From: Parvibaculum sp035325945
Lineage (GTDB): Bacteria; Pseudomonadota; Alphaproteobacteria; Parvibaculales; Parvibaculaceae
Direction of reading: 5' to 3'
Assembly: GCF_035325945.1 (NCBI RefSeq)
Contig: NZ_DAOKYX010000002.1
Coordinates: forward strand, 62,001-126,000
DNA length: 64,000 nt
Made by a program: the position numbers and the translations under genes. The notes beneath the pieces are model-generated. The model did not search any database and was not told the origin of the DNA. It worked only from the letters and a program-made list of their open reading frames with translations. This document shows, in pieces, positions 43,666 through 52,816 of this stretch; within the stretch, counting starts at the first letter, position 1, and each line of letters begins with the position of its first letter.

Positions 43666-44301
43666 ATGCCGCGCCTGCGGGAAGTCGGTAAGGACGAAGC
43701 GCATCCATTTGCGAAGCGCGTTTACGCCTCGCTGTTCGGCGAGCGCGATCCGGTGAAGGAGCCGGGCACCGAGACGGGCACGCCCGGAAACTGGTGGACC
43801 GTCTTCGCGCTGGTACCGGATGCGTTCGACCATGCGGTGGCGGGCTTCCAGTTCTATCGCAGCCCCAATCGCAAGCTTTCGCCCAGGCTGCGCGAGCTTG
43901 GCCAGATCCGCGCGGGCTGGGCGCGCGGCAGCAAATTCGTCTTCTCGCAGCATTGCAAGGCGGCACGCGGCGTCGGCTTCACGGAGGAGCAGGTTCAGGC
44001 GATCCCGCACTGGCAGGTGGCGACCTGCTTCGACGAACTTGAACGCGCGGTTCTGGCCTATGCGGATTGCCTCGTGCTTTCCGGCGGGCGAACGCCGGAT
44101 GGCGTCTTCGAGGTCTTGAAGAAGCATCTTTCGGACGAGGAAATTCTGGAGCTAACCTATGTGACGGCGCTTTATGATTTCCATGCCGTGATCTCGAAGG
44201 CGCTGCGTCTCGAATATGACGATGTGGAGGAGCGTGTCGTCGAAGTGCCCGCGCCGCAAGGCTCCGGCATGGACGTCATGCGGATGGTCGATCAGAAGTG
44301 A
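43666..44301 (+). CDS. Carboxymuconolactone decarboxylase/AhpD-like family protein
   Basis: A 211-residue AhpD-like helical protein. The CMD segment LRELGQIRAGWARGSKFVF is followed by an FSQHCKAARGVGFTEEQVQA stretch, the position of the redox CxxC/catalytic loop in relatives, but here only a single cysteine with SQHC is present. So peroxidase-type chemistry is not assured. It has GGGAGG five bases before the ATG and is probably induced through the TetR operator. The downstream VOC gene is 16 bp away. Confidence 0.8.
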   Translation: MPRLREVGKDEAHPFAKRVYASLFGERDPVKEPGTETGTPGNWWTVFALVPDAFDHAVAGFQFYRSPNRKLSPRLRELGQIRAGWARGSKFVFSQHCKAARGVGFTEEQVQAIPHWQVATCFDELERAVLAYADCLVLSGGRTPDGVFEVLKKHLSDEEILELTYVTALYDFHAVISKALRLEYDDVEERVVEVPAPQGSGMDVMRMVDQK

Positions 44302-44317
44302 ACCGGGAAGGAAAGCC

Positions 44318-44857
44318 ATGGCTTATCATCATCTCGCCTTTGCGACGCGCGACATCAAGGCCATCGACCATTTCTATCGGGAGGTCATGGGCTTCGATCT
44401 GAAGAAGGTCGAAATCGGGCCGACGCCGGTCGGCGGCTGGGCCAAGCATTTCTTCTACGAAATCGAACCGGATCGCTTCATCGCCTTCTGGGAGCTTCAT
44501 GGCGAGCCCTATGCCCGGGAATTCGAGACGGGCATGTCGCGCGCGGTCGGGCTTCCCGACTGGGTGAACCATGTGTCCTTCTATTCTCCGACCGAGGAAC
44601 ATCTGGTCGAGAAGCGCAACATGTGGCTCGCAGGCGGTTACGACGTCTTCGAGGTCGATCACAACTGGTGCCGGTCGATCTACACGATGGACCCCAACGG
44701 CACGATGGTCGAATATTGTGTGACGACGGGCGTTTTCACCGCCGAGGACAAGGAGCGCGCCATCGCGGCGCTCACATCGGACACGCTGCCCCATTCGGCG
44801 CCGCCGAAATCGATGCAGCATTTCAAGGCTGCCGATTACCGCAGGGCGGCGGAATAA
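44318..44857 (+). CDS. VOC family protein
   Basis: The 179-residue protein begins MAYHHLAFATRDIKAIDHFY, with a likely metal-ligand histidine, and continues with NHVSFYSPTEEHLVEK and the MDPNGTMVEYCVTTG segment containing a glutamate ligand. This is a vicinal oxygen chelate fold of unknown substrate, possibly a ring-cleaving dioxygenase-like or glyoxalase-like enzyme. I chose the ATG at 44318, preceded by GGGAAGGAAAG. It is in an operon with the CMD gene under TetR control and ends 6 bp from the convergent coxM gene. Confidence 0.85.
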   Translation: MAYHHLAFATRDIKAIDHFYREVMGFDLKKVEIGPTPVGGWAKHFFYEIEPDRFIAFWELHGEPYAREFETGMSRAVGLPDWVNHVSFYSPTEEHLVEKRNMWLAGGYDVFEVDHNWCRSIYTMDPNGTMVEYCVTTGVFTAEDKERAIAALTSDTLPHSAPPKSMQHFKAADYRRAAE

Positions 44858-44863
44858 ATCCGC

Positions 44864-45661
44864 TCAGCCCGCCGCCGCGACCGCGCGCTTCGCCATCACG
44901 GTGATGAGATGCGCGCGGTATTCGGCGCTGCCGTGAAGGTCCGAGAGGAGCCCGTCGGCGGGCGCCTTGATCGAGGCGACGGCCTCCGGCGACCAGTTTT
45001 TCGTGAGCGCGTCTTCCATCGCCTTCATGCGGAAAACGCCGTTCTGGCCCGCGCCCGTCACCGCGACGCGCACGCCCCAGGGGCCCTTCGACACGAAGAC
45101 GCCGACCATGGCGTAGCGTGAAGCCGGATTGGGGAACTTCGCGTAAGCCGCCTTGTCGGGATGGGGAAAGGTCACTTCCCTGATGATCTCTCCGGGCTCC
45201 AGCGCCGTCTCGAACATGCCCTTGAAGAATTCGTCTGCCTCGATGAGCCGCTTCGTGGTGTGGATCTTGGCGTCGAGTGCGAGGCAGGCGGCGGGATAGT
45301 CCGCAGCCGGATCGTTATTGGCGATGGAGCCGCCGATCGTGCCCATGTGGCGAACAGCGGGATCGCCAATGCCTTCCGCGAGCGCGGCGAGGGCAGGGAT
45401 ATGTTTCTTCACATCGGCGGAGGTCGCGACATCGAAATGCCTCGTCGTCGCGCCGATCATGACGGCATTGCCTTCCGCGCGGATGAAGGCGAGCTCCTTC
45501 AGGCTGCCGATGTCGATGATGTCGCTCGGCATGGCGAGCCGCTGTTTCAGCGTCGGGATCAGCGTCTGGCCGCCCGCAAGGAGCTTCGGATCGTCGGCCT
45601 GGCCGAGCAGCGCCACAGCATCAGCGAGCGATTTCGGGCGGACATAGTTGAACTGATACAT
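44864..45661 (-). CDS. coxM: FAD-binding medium subunit of CODH-like molybdenum hydroxylase
   Basis: The 265-residue flavoprotein carries the FAD-binding segment AGGQTLIPTLKQRLAMP and the second FAD motif RHMGTIGGSIANNDPAADYP, both standard for CoxM/CutM. It passes electrons from the Mo/FeS subunits to quinone or another acceptor. It is the last of the coxG-S-L-M genes, 10 bp after coxL, and convergent with the VOC gene. Confidence 0.93.
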   Translation of the reverse strand: MYQFNYVRPKSLADAVALLGQADDPKLLAGGQTLIPTLKQRLAMPSDIIDIGSLKELAFIRAEGNAVMIGATTRHFDVATSADVKKHIPALAALAEGIGDPAVRHMGTIGGSIANNDPAADYPAACLALDAKIHTTKRLIEADEFFKGMFETALEPGEIIREVTFPHPDKAAYAKFPNPASRYAMVGVFVSKGPWGVRVAVTGAGQNGVFRMKAMEDALTKNWSPEAVASIKAPADGLLSDLHGSAEYRAHLITVMAKRAVAAAG

Positions 45662-45671
45662 GGGCTCTCTC

Positions 45672-48038
45672 CTATTCGGCGGCGGCGCGCGGCTTCATCT
45701 GCAATGTCTGCCAGATGCGCGCGGGCGTGGCCGGCATTTCGATCTCGCGGACGCCGAGCGCATCCGTGACGGCATTGATGATGGCGGGCGGCGATGCGAT
45801 GGCGCCAGCCTCGCCGCAGCCTTTCATCCCGAGCGGGTTTGACGGGCAGACCGTCGTGGTGAAGCCGAGACGGAAGCTCGGAAGGTTGTCGGCGCGCGGC
45901 ATGCAGTAATCCATATAGGAGCCGGTGACGAGCTGGCCGGATTCCGTGTCGTAGACGCCATGTTCCAGCAGCGCCTGACCGACGCCCTGCGCGATGCCGC
46001 CATGCACCTGGCCTTCGACGATCATCGGATTGATGACGGTGCCGAAATCGTCGACCGCGACGAAATTCACGATCTCGGGCACGCCCGTGTCGGGATCGAT
46101 CTCGACCTCGCAGATGTGACAACCGGCAGGAAAGGTGAAATTCGCCGGATCGTAGAAGGCGCTTTCCTTGAGGCCCGGCTCGATTTCGGATGAGGGGAAA
46201 CCGTGGGCCGTGTAGGCGGCGAGCGAGACTTCCGGCCAGGTGAGAGATTTATCCGTACCCTGAACCGTGAACTTTCCGTTCTCGAAGACGATGTCTTCCG
46301 CCGCCGCTTCCATGAGATGGGCGGCGATCTTCTTCGCCTTGGCCTCGACCTTGTCGAGCGCCTTGGAGATGGCGCTCATGCCCACGGCGCCGGATCGCGA
46401 GCCATAGGTGCCCATGCCGAACTGCACCTTGTCGGTATCGCCATGGACGATCTCGATCTGGTCGATGGGAACGCCGAGGCGGGAGGAAACGAGCTGGGCG
46501 AAAGTTGTCTCGTGCCCCTGTCCATGGCTGTGCGAGCCGGTGAGCACCTCGATATTGCCGGTCGGGTTGACGCGGACTTCCGCCGACTCCCAGAGGCCGA
46601 CGCCTGCGCCAAGCGAGCCGACGGCCGCGGAAGGCGCGATGCCGCAGGCCTCGATATAGGTCGAATAGCCAAGACCGCGGAGCCTGCCCCGTCGCGCGGC
46701 CTCCGCCTTTCGCGCGGCGAAGCCTTTCGCGTCGATGATCTCCATCGCCTTGTCGAGCGAGGCTTCGTAATTGCCCGTGTCATAATTCATGATGACGGGC
46801 GTCTGGTGGGGGAAGCTGCGAATGAAATTGCGGCGGCGGATTTCAGCCGGGTCGAGCCCCGTTTCGCGCGCCGCCGTTTCCACGATCCGCTCGATGAGGA
46901 ACGTCGCTTCGGGCCGCCCCGCGCCGCGATAGGCATCGACGGGCGCCGTATGCGTATAGACGCCATCGACCTCGACATAGATCGCCGGCAAATCGTACTG
47001 GCCCGAAAGGAGCGTGCCGTAGAGATAGGTCGGCACGGCCGATGAGAAGGTCGACAGATAGGCGCCGAGATTGGCTATCGTCTTGACGCGGAGGCCGAGG
47101 AATTTTCCATTGGCGTCGAGCGCCAGTTCCGCATGGCTCAGGTGGTCGCGGCCATGGGCATCCGCCAGAAAGCTCTCGGAGCGTTCGGCCGTCCATTTGA
47201 TCGGGCGGCCGACCTTCGCCGCCGCCCAGACACAGGCCGTTTCCTCCGCATAGATGAAGATCTTCGAGCCGAAGCCGCCGCCGACATCGGGCGCGATGAC
47301 GCGGAGCTTGTGTTCGGGCGCCACGCCGACAAAGGCCGAGAGCACGAGGCGCGCGACATGCGGGTTCTGGCTCGTGGTGTGGAGCGTGTAGCCGCCCGTG
47401 CCCTTGTCATATTCGCCGATGGCGGCGCGCGGCTCCATCGCGTTCGGGATGAGGCGGTTGTTGACGAGATCGAGCTTCACGATCTTCGCGGCCTTCGCGA
47501 AGGCTGCTTCCGTTTCGGCCTTGTTGCCGAGTTCCCATTCAAAGCAGGTGTTGCGCGACGCTTCCGGATGGACTTGCGGCGCGCCCGGCTTCTGGCAATC
47601 GGCGAGCGCGACGACGGCGGGCAGGGGCTCGTAATCGACCTCGATCAGCTCCGAGGCGGACTTCGCCTCGGCATGCGTTTCGGCGACGATCATGGCGACG
47701 TGATCGCCGACATAGCGCACCGTATCGAGGGCGAGCGCCGGATGGGCCCCGACCTTCATCGGCGAGCCGTCCTTGGAATGAACCGTCCAGCCGCAGATGA
47801 GCCCGCCGAGCTTGTCGGCGGCAATGTCCTTGCCGGTGAAGATCGCGACAACGCCGGGCGCGGCGAGCGCGGCTTTCGTGTCGATGGCGCGAATCCTGGC
47901 GTGAGCGTGAGGGGAGCGGAGGAAATAGGCGTGCGTCTGTTTCGGCCGGTTTATATCGTCCGTGTAATGGCCATTTCCGGTGATGAAGCGGAAGTCTTCC
48001 TTGCGGCGGACAGGCTTGCCGATGCCTTGATCTGTCAT
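45672..48038 (-). CDS. coxL: Molybdopterin-binding large subunit, form II CODH-like
   Basis: The 788-residue protein is the catalytic subunit of a xanthine-oxidase-family hydroxylase. The active-site loop reads AYRGAGR (residues 369-375), the form II signature, rather than the AYxCSFR motif with the Cu-ligand cysteine of true form I CO dehydrogenases. The real substrate is therefore probably not CO. The ATG at 48038 was chosen (an upstream in-frame ATG adds eight residues). The cofactor-binding GGGFGSKIF and QGHETTF segments are intact. Confidence 0.94.
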   Translation of the reverse strand: MTDQGIGKPVRRKEDFRFITGNGHYTDDINRPKQTHAYFLRSPHAHARIRAIDTKAALAAPGVVAIFTGKDIAADKLGGLICGWTVHSKDGSPMKVGAHPALALDTVRYVGDHVAMIVAETHAEAKSASELIEVDYEPLPAVVALADCQKPGAPQVHPEASRNTCFEWELGNKAETEAAFAKAAKIVKLDLVNNRLIPNAMEPRAAIGEYDKGTGGYTLHTTSQNPHVARLVLSAFVGVAPEHKLRVIAPDVGGGFGSKIFIYAEETACVWAAAKVGRPIKWTAERSESFLADAHGRDHLSHAELALDANGKFLGLRVKTIANLGAYLSTFSSAVPTYLYGTLLSGQYDLPAIYVEVDGVYTHTAPVDAYRGAGRPEATFLIERIVETAARETGLDPAEIRRRNFIRSFPHQTPVIMNYDTGNYEASLDKAMEIIDAKGFAARKAEAARRGRLRGLGYSTYIEACGIAPSAAVGSLGAGVGLWESAEVRVNPTGNIEVLTGSHSHGQGHETTFAQLVSSRLGVPIDQIEIVHGDTDKVQFGMGTYGSRSGAVGMSAISKALDKVEAKAKKIAAHLMEAAAEDIVFENGKFTVQGTDKSLTWPEVSLAAYTAHGFPSSEIEPGLKESAFYDPANFTFPAGCHICEVEIDPDTGVPEIVNFVAVDDFGTVINPMIVEGQVHGGIAQGVGQALLEHGVYDTESGQLVTGSYMDYCMPRADNLPSFRLGFTTTVCPSNPLGMKGCGEAGAIASPPAIINAVTDALGVREIEMPATPARIWQTLQMKPRAAAE

Positions 48039-48106
48039 GTCGTCGTCCTCCCTCAACTTCATGTCGCCCCGGATCAGCGCCGGGCTTCAGAGGCCGAATT
48101 TGCCGC

Positions 48107-48571
<465 letters not shown>

Positions 48572-48650
48572 GCGGTCCTCCCTCGGATATTTTCAGGAGT
48601 CTCCGCGCTTGTGCCTGTGGCGTCAAGCGGGCTCGGGCGGGGAGGCGGAA

Positions 48651-49286
48651 TTAGCGGCCGAAGATGAGCAGCAGGCCGATCACGACGATGACGAGGATCG
48701 TCCCCCATATCCATGGCGAGAGGCCCTGTCCGGCCTCTTCGTCGGGCACCATGGGTACCCCGGTCGGGGCGATGGCGTCCTGATCGGGTGACTTGACAAG
48801 CCCTTCCTCGAGCTCGCCGAGGAGCTCCGGCACCGCCTCGACCTTGGTGCCGCCAAGGGCCGCTGAAAAATTGCCGAAAAATTCGTCAGCGAGCTTCGAT
48901 GCGGTCGAGTCGATGAAGCGCTGGCCGATCTGGGCGAGCTTGCCGCCGATCTGCGCGTTCACCTGATAGCTGAGGACCGTCGCGCCCTCCTCGTCGCGCA
49001 GGCGCACCACGGCCGATCCCTTGGCGAAGCCCGCCGCGCCGCCATTGCCCTCGCCGCTGATGGTGTAGCCATTCGGCGGGTCGATGTCGGTGAGCTTGAC
49101 CTTGCCCTTGAAGCGGGCGCTGACCGGGCCGACCTTCGCGCGGGCGACGGCCTCGAATTCGTCGTCGGCGATCTTGTCGACGGATTCAGCACCCGGAATG
49201 GTGTTACGAAGCATCTCGGGGTCGTTCAGCGCCGTCCATACGGCTTCCCGGGAGGCGGGAATCTTGTATTCGCCGGACATTTCCAT
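48651..49286 (-). CDS. coxG: CoxG/SRPBCC protein with C-terminal membrane anchor
   Basis: CoxG proteins recruit CO dehydrogenase-like enzymes to the inner membrane and may bind quinone. The 211-residue protein has an N-terminal SRPBCC domain (EYKIPASREAVWTALNDPEM, then IPGAESVDKI) and a single C-terminal helix WGTILVIVVIGLLLIFGR. That fits a membrane-tethered adaptor for electron delivery. It heads the structural block, 34 bp downstream of the last mrp gene, so read-through is conceivable. Confidence 0.9.
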   Translation of the reverse strand: MEMSGEYKIPASREAVWTALNDPEMLRNTIPGAESVDKIADDEFEAVARAKVGPVSARFKGKVKLTDIDPPNGYTISGEGNGGAAGFAKGSAVVRLRDEEGATVLSYQVNAQIGGKLAQIGQRFIDSTASKLADEFFGNFSAALGGTKVEAVPELLGELEEGLVKSPDQDAIAPTGVPMVPDEEAGQGLSPWIWGTILVIVVIGLLLIFGR

Positions 49287-49320
49287 GGGCGCGTCTCCTC
49301 GCGAGCTCGTCTCGTTGATC

Positions 49321-51027
49321 TTATAGGTAAGTCAGCGTCAGCGTGATGCCAAGCAGAACCGCGATCCATAGCACCATTGAGCCTGTCGGCCAGGTGCGGG
49401 CGAGGATGCCTTCGGGGCCGTGCGTCCGGTAGATGGTGACGAGTGCGCGGTCGAGGCGATAGTCGACGCGCCGCGCCGCCGCCCGCCACATCGAGCGGAT
49501 GTGGTAGGCAACGAGGCCGAAGAGGCCGGGCAGAAGCCGCCTGTAGAGCCAGTCGAAATCGAGATTGATCGAGCGGAGATCGGCCGGATAGAGGCCGCGC
49601 CGCACGAGCAGCGCGAAGGCGAGGCCCGCGAAGAAGAGAAGCTGAAGCTGCGTCACGACGTGGTCGGCCGTATAGGGCACATAGTCCGCCGCATAGGGGA
49701 GCAGGGCATAGAGCCGCTCCGGCCAGATGCCGATACCGATGCAGAGCGCGGACGTGAGGCCCATGGCGATGAGCATATGCGCCGGCGCTTCCTTCGCCTT
49801 CAGGCCGCGGTCGTGGCCGAGGAACATGGCGAAGGGGACGCGCAGGCCCGTATGCAGGAACGCGGCGACCGAGGCCGCGACGAGAACGAGCCAGACGATC
49901 AGGCGGCCGCTATCGGCGCTCGCCGAAACGACGAGGCTCTTCGAGACAAAGCCCGCAAGGAACGGGAAGGACGAGATCGAGAGCGCGCCGACGACGCAGA
50001 AGACCATGGTGAGTGGCATGGATTTGCAGAGGCCGCCGAGTTCCGACGCCTTGCCCGTTCCCGTCCGGTAGATGACCGCGCCCACGCTCATGAAGAGGAG
50101 CGCCGTGTAGAAGATCGAGGCGAAGGCGTGTGTGACCGTGCCCGCGAGCGCCAGCGGCGTGCCGATGCCGATGCCCACAACCATGAAGCCGAGTTGCTGG
50201 TTGAGGCCATAGGCCAGCACGCGGCGGAGATTGTTTTCGATGGTGGCGTAGAAGGCCGGGACGAGCGCCATGACCGCGCCGATATAGACGAGGAGTTCCG
50301 TGCCCGCGAAGCCGCGCGCCAATGCGTAGACGGCGAGCTTCGTCGTGAAGGCCGAGAGCGTCACCGATCCTGTCAGCGTGGCGGCGGGGTAGGCGTCCTG
50401 CAGCCAGTTGTTGAGAAGCGGGAAGGCGCATTTGATGCCGAAGGCGAGAAAGATCGCCCAGCTTGCGAGGCTGTCGAGTTCCATGCGCTCGAAGGCGATG
50501 GAGCCCGTTTCGTGGTAGCGCAGCGCGATGCCGACGAGGAGCAGAAGGCCGGAGCCGATCTGAATGGCGAGGTAGCGAAGGCCGGTGCGCCAGGCGCCTT
50601 CGCTGCGCCGCGCCCAGACGAGGAAGACCGAGGCGAGGGCGGTTCCCTCCCAGAAAACGAAAAGGGTTATGAGATCGGCGGCGAAGACGGCGCCGATCGC
50701 AGCACCGGCATAGAGAAGGCTTGCCGCCTGCTCCATCCGGTCGCGCAGATGCAGCGCATAGAAAAGGGCAAGGAAGGCCGCGAGCGAAAAGGCGAGCGCG
50801 AAGACATAGGCGAGCGCGTCGAGCCGCATCACGCCGACGCGCAGATCGAAAAAGGTGAAGCCGCCATAATTCGCGTAAGGAAGGAAGGCGAAGCCCGCAA
50901 GCGCTGCGGCCGGCACGGCGAGCGCGAAGAATGCGCGCGGGCGTGGCCAGCGGATAAGCGCGACAAGGGCAGCTCCAATGGCGTAGCAGAAAACGGGATA
51001 GAGCGCGGGCGAGGCGAGATCAGGCAT
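49321..51027 (-). CDS. Third antiporter-like (NuoL/M/N-type) subunit of the Mrp operon
   Basis: A 568-residue polytopic protein of the proton-conducting membrane transporter family. It has the conserved membrane glutamate in LITLFVFWEGTALASVF, the TM7-type lysine in FGIKCAFPLLNNWL and a further lysine in SAFTTKLAVYALA. A C-terminal domain of about 100 residues follows the last core helix. It overlaps the small membrane gene by eight bases. The Mrp complex exchanges Na+ (or K+, Ca2+) for H+; this subunit would be an extra proton channel. Confidence 0.85.
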   Translation of the reverse strand: MPDLASPALYPVFCYAIGAALVALIRWPRPRAFFALAVPAAALAGFAFLPYANYGGFTFFDLRVGVMRLDALAYVFALAFSLAAFLALFYALHLRDRMEQAASLLYAGAAIGAVFAADLITLFVFWEGTALASVFLVWARRSEGAWRTGLRYLAIQIGSGLLLLVGIALRYHETGSIAFERMELDSLASWAIFLAFGIKCAFPLLNNWLQDAYPAATLTGSVTLSAFTTKLAVYALARGFAGTELLVYIGAVMALVPAFYATIENNLRRVLAYGLNQQLGFMVVGIGIGTPLALAGTVTHAFASIFYTALLFMSVGAVIYRTGTGKASELGGLCKSMPLTMVFCVVGALSISSFPFLAGFVSKSLVVSASADSGRLIVWLVLVAASVAAFLHTGLRVPFAMFLGHDRGLKAKEAPAHMLIAMGLTSALCIGIGIWPERLYALLPYAADYVPYTADHVVTQLQLLFFAGLAFALLVRRGLYPADLRSINLDFDWLYRRLLPGLFGLVAYHIRSMWRAAARRVDYRLDRALVTIYRTHGPEGILARTWPTGSMVLWIAVLLGITLTLTYL

Positions 51028-51298
51028 TGCGTGCCTCCTCCGTGCCTGCCATGCGTTCGTCTTCCTGATCGGTCGCCTCGGCGCCGTAAAAATCCTCCGG
51101 ACGCAGCGTCAGCCGCCTGAGACCTTTGGCGATGAAAATGACGGCGACATAAACGGCGAAGCCGAAGAGGCAATAGAAGAGCGGCGTCTGCTCGATTGCG
51201 AATGCGCCATGTCGTTCGCGGAAGAAGTCGGCGGCCGCAAGCGCAAAACAGATGATGCCGAGCGCGTAAAGCACTCTCGACGTGATGTAGCCGCTCAT
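51020..51298 (-). CDS. Small two-helix membrane protein of the Mrp operon
   Basis: The 92-residue protein has two helices (VLYALGIICFALAAADFF and FYCLFGFAVYVAVIFIAKGL) and a charged tail containing LRRLTLRPEDFYGAE. No family name comes to mind. It overlaps its neighbours by four and eight bases, which strongly implies co-translation with the second and third antiporter-like subunits. Its function may be assembly or coupling of these subunits (inference). Confidence 0.75.
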   Translation of the reverse strand: MSGYITSRVLYALGIICFALAAADFFRERHGAFAIEQTPLFYCLFGFAVYVAVIFIAKGLRRLTLRPEDFYGAEATDQEDERMAGTEEARNA

Positions 51299-52809
51299 GG
51301 GGTTGCCTCCGTCGCGTTCGGCAGCAGCGGGACGTGCAAGAGGAAATCGTAGATTTCATTTCCGAAGAAGAAGAGCGCGACACAGCCCCCGGCGGTCAGC
51401 AGGATCGGGACGAGGCAGAGAAGCGGCGCCTCGGCGATCGGCTCGCGGGTGGGTTCCGCCGGCGTGCCATTGAGCGTTTTTGCCCGCCTTGATGGCATGA
51501 AGAGCGCCGTGCCCGCCACGGGCAGGAGATAGGCGAGGCTCAGCAGCGAGCCGATGGCGAGAACAGCCATCATGAAGAGCTGCTTCGCATCGGCGGCGGC
51601 GAGCAGGAGGAACCATTTGCTCCATCCGCCGCCGAGCGGCGGAAGGCCGACAATGCTGAGCGAGGCGATGAGGAAGGCGGCGAATGTCCATGGCATGCGG
51701 CGCCCGAGGCCCGCCAGTTCGCTCACGCGCGTCTTTTTCGTCGCGACGTAAATGGCGCCCGCGCACATGAAGAGGGTGATCTTCGCCATGGCGTGGGTGA
51801 CCATCTGCATCGTGCCGCCGATGATGCCCATCTGATTGGCGAGCGCGACGCCAAGCGTCACATAGGCGAGCTGGCTCACCGTGGAATAGGCAAGGCGCGC
51901 CTTGAGATCGTCCTTGGAGAGGGCGATGAGCGCGGCGACGACGAGCGAGATCGCCGCAGCCCAGACGAGCCAGTCCGATGCGCCGGTGCGCGAGAGAAAG
52001 CCGACGCCGAAGATGTAGACGCCGACCTTGAGCATGGTGAAGACGCCCGCCTTGACGACCGCGACGGCGTGGAGAAGGGCGCTCACCGGCGCGGGCGCGA
52101 CCATGGCGGCCGGAAGCCAGCGGTGGAAAGGCATGAGCGCTGCCTTGCCGATGCCGAAGGCGAAAAGCGCGAGCAGGAACGGAGCCCAGACGGGATCGAC
52201 ACGGCCTTCGATGATGCCGCCCGGCGAGAAGTCGAGCGTGCCGCTCGCCGTCCACGTCCAGATGATCGCAACGAGGAAGAAGCCGATGGAAGTCGAAAGC
52301 AGGATCGCGAGATAGGTGCGCGCGCCCGCCCGCGCTTCCGGCGTTTGCTGGTGCGCGACGAGGGGATAGGTCGAGAGCGTCAGCACTTCGTAGAAGATGA
52401 AGAGCGTGAAGAGATTGCCCGCGAAGGCAATGCCGAGCGCGGCTCCGACGGAGATCGCGAAGCAGATGGCGAAGCGCGTCTGATGCGCTTCCTCGAGCGC
52501 GCGCATATAACCGATGGAATAGATCGCAACGGCGATCCAGAGCCCCGAGGCGAGCAGGGCGAAGACGATGCCGATGGGCTCCGCTTCGAAGGCGAGCGGG
52601 AGGCCGGGCATCACCTCGAAGAGCAGGAGTTCGGGTGCGCTGCCGGCGAGGAAGCCGCGAAGCACGATGAATGCGAAACCGAAGGCGAGCGCCGCGGTGA
52701 TGACGCTCGTGGCATCGCGCGCATTCGGCCATCGGTCGAGGGCGGCGAGAAGGGGCGTCGCCGCGAGAGGCAGGAAGACTGCAAGATAGAGAGCGAAGGA
52801 AGGGGTCAT
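51295..52809 (-). CDS. Second antiporter-like (MrpD/NuoN-type) subunit
   Basis: A 504-residue polytopic protein of the proton-conducting transporter family with the membrane glutamate in NLFTLFIFYEVLTLSTYP and the lysines of GIGKAALMPFHRWLPAAM and AVVKAGVFTMLKVGVY. The SKDDLKARLAYSTVSQLAYV segment is the conserved post-TM9 loop. I chose the ATG at 52809; an upstream in-frame start lies inside the preceding gene. Seven bases separate it from the first MrpD. Confidence 0.85.
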   Translation of the reverse strand: MTPSFALYLAVFLPLAATPLLAALDRWPNARDATSVITAALAFGFAFIVLRGFLAGSAPELLLFEVMPGLPLAFEAEPIGIVFALLASGLWIAVAIYSIGYMRALEEAHQTRFAICFAISVGAALGIAFAGNLFTLFIFYEVLTLSTYPLVAHQQTPEARAGARTYLAILLSTSIGFFLVAIIWTWTASGTLDFSPGGIIEGRVDPVWAPFLLALFAFGIGKAALMPFHRWLPAAMVAPAPVSALLHAVAVVKAGVFTMLKVGVYIFGVGFLSRTGASDWLVWAAAISLVVAALIALSKDDLKARLAYSTVSQLAYVTLGVALANQMGIIGGTMQMVTHAMAKITLFMCAGAIYVATKKTRVSELAGLGRRMPWTFAAFLIASLSIVGLPPLGGGWSKWFLLLAAADAKQLFMMAVLAIGSLLSLAYLLPVAGTALFMPSRRAKTLNGTPAEPTREPIAEAPLLCLVPILLTAGGCVALFFFGNEIYDFLLHVPLLPNATEATP

Positions 52810-52816
52810 CCGCGCC

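Noticed and set aside
45672..48038. Genuine (form I) carbon monoxide dehydrogenase
   Set aside because: The active-site loop lacks the cysteine of the AYxCSFR motif.
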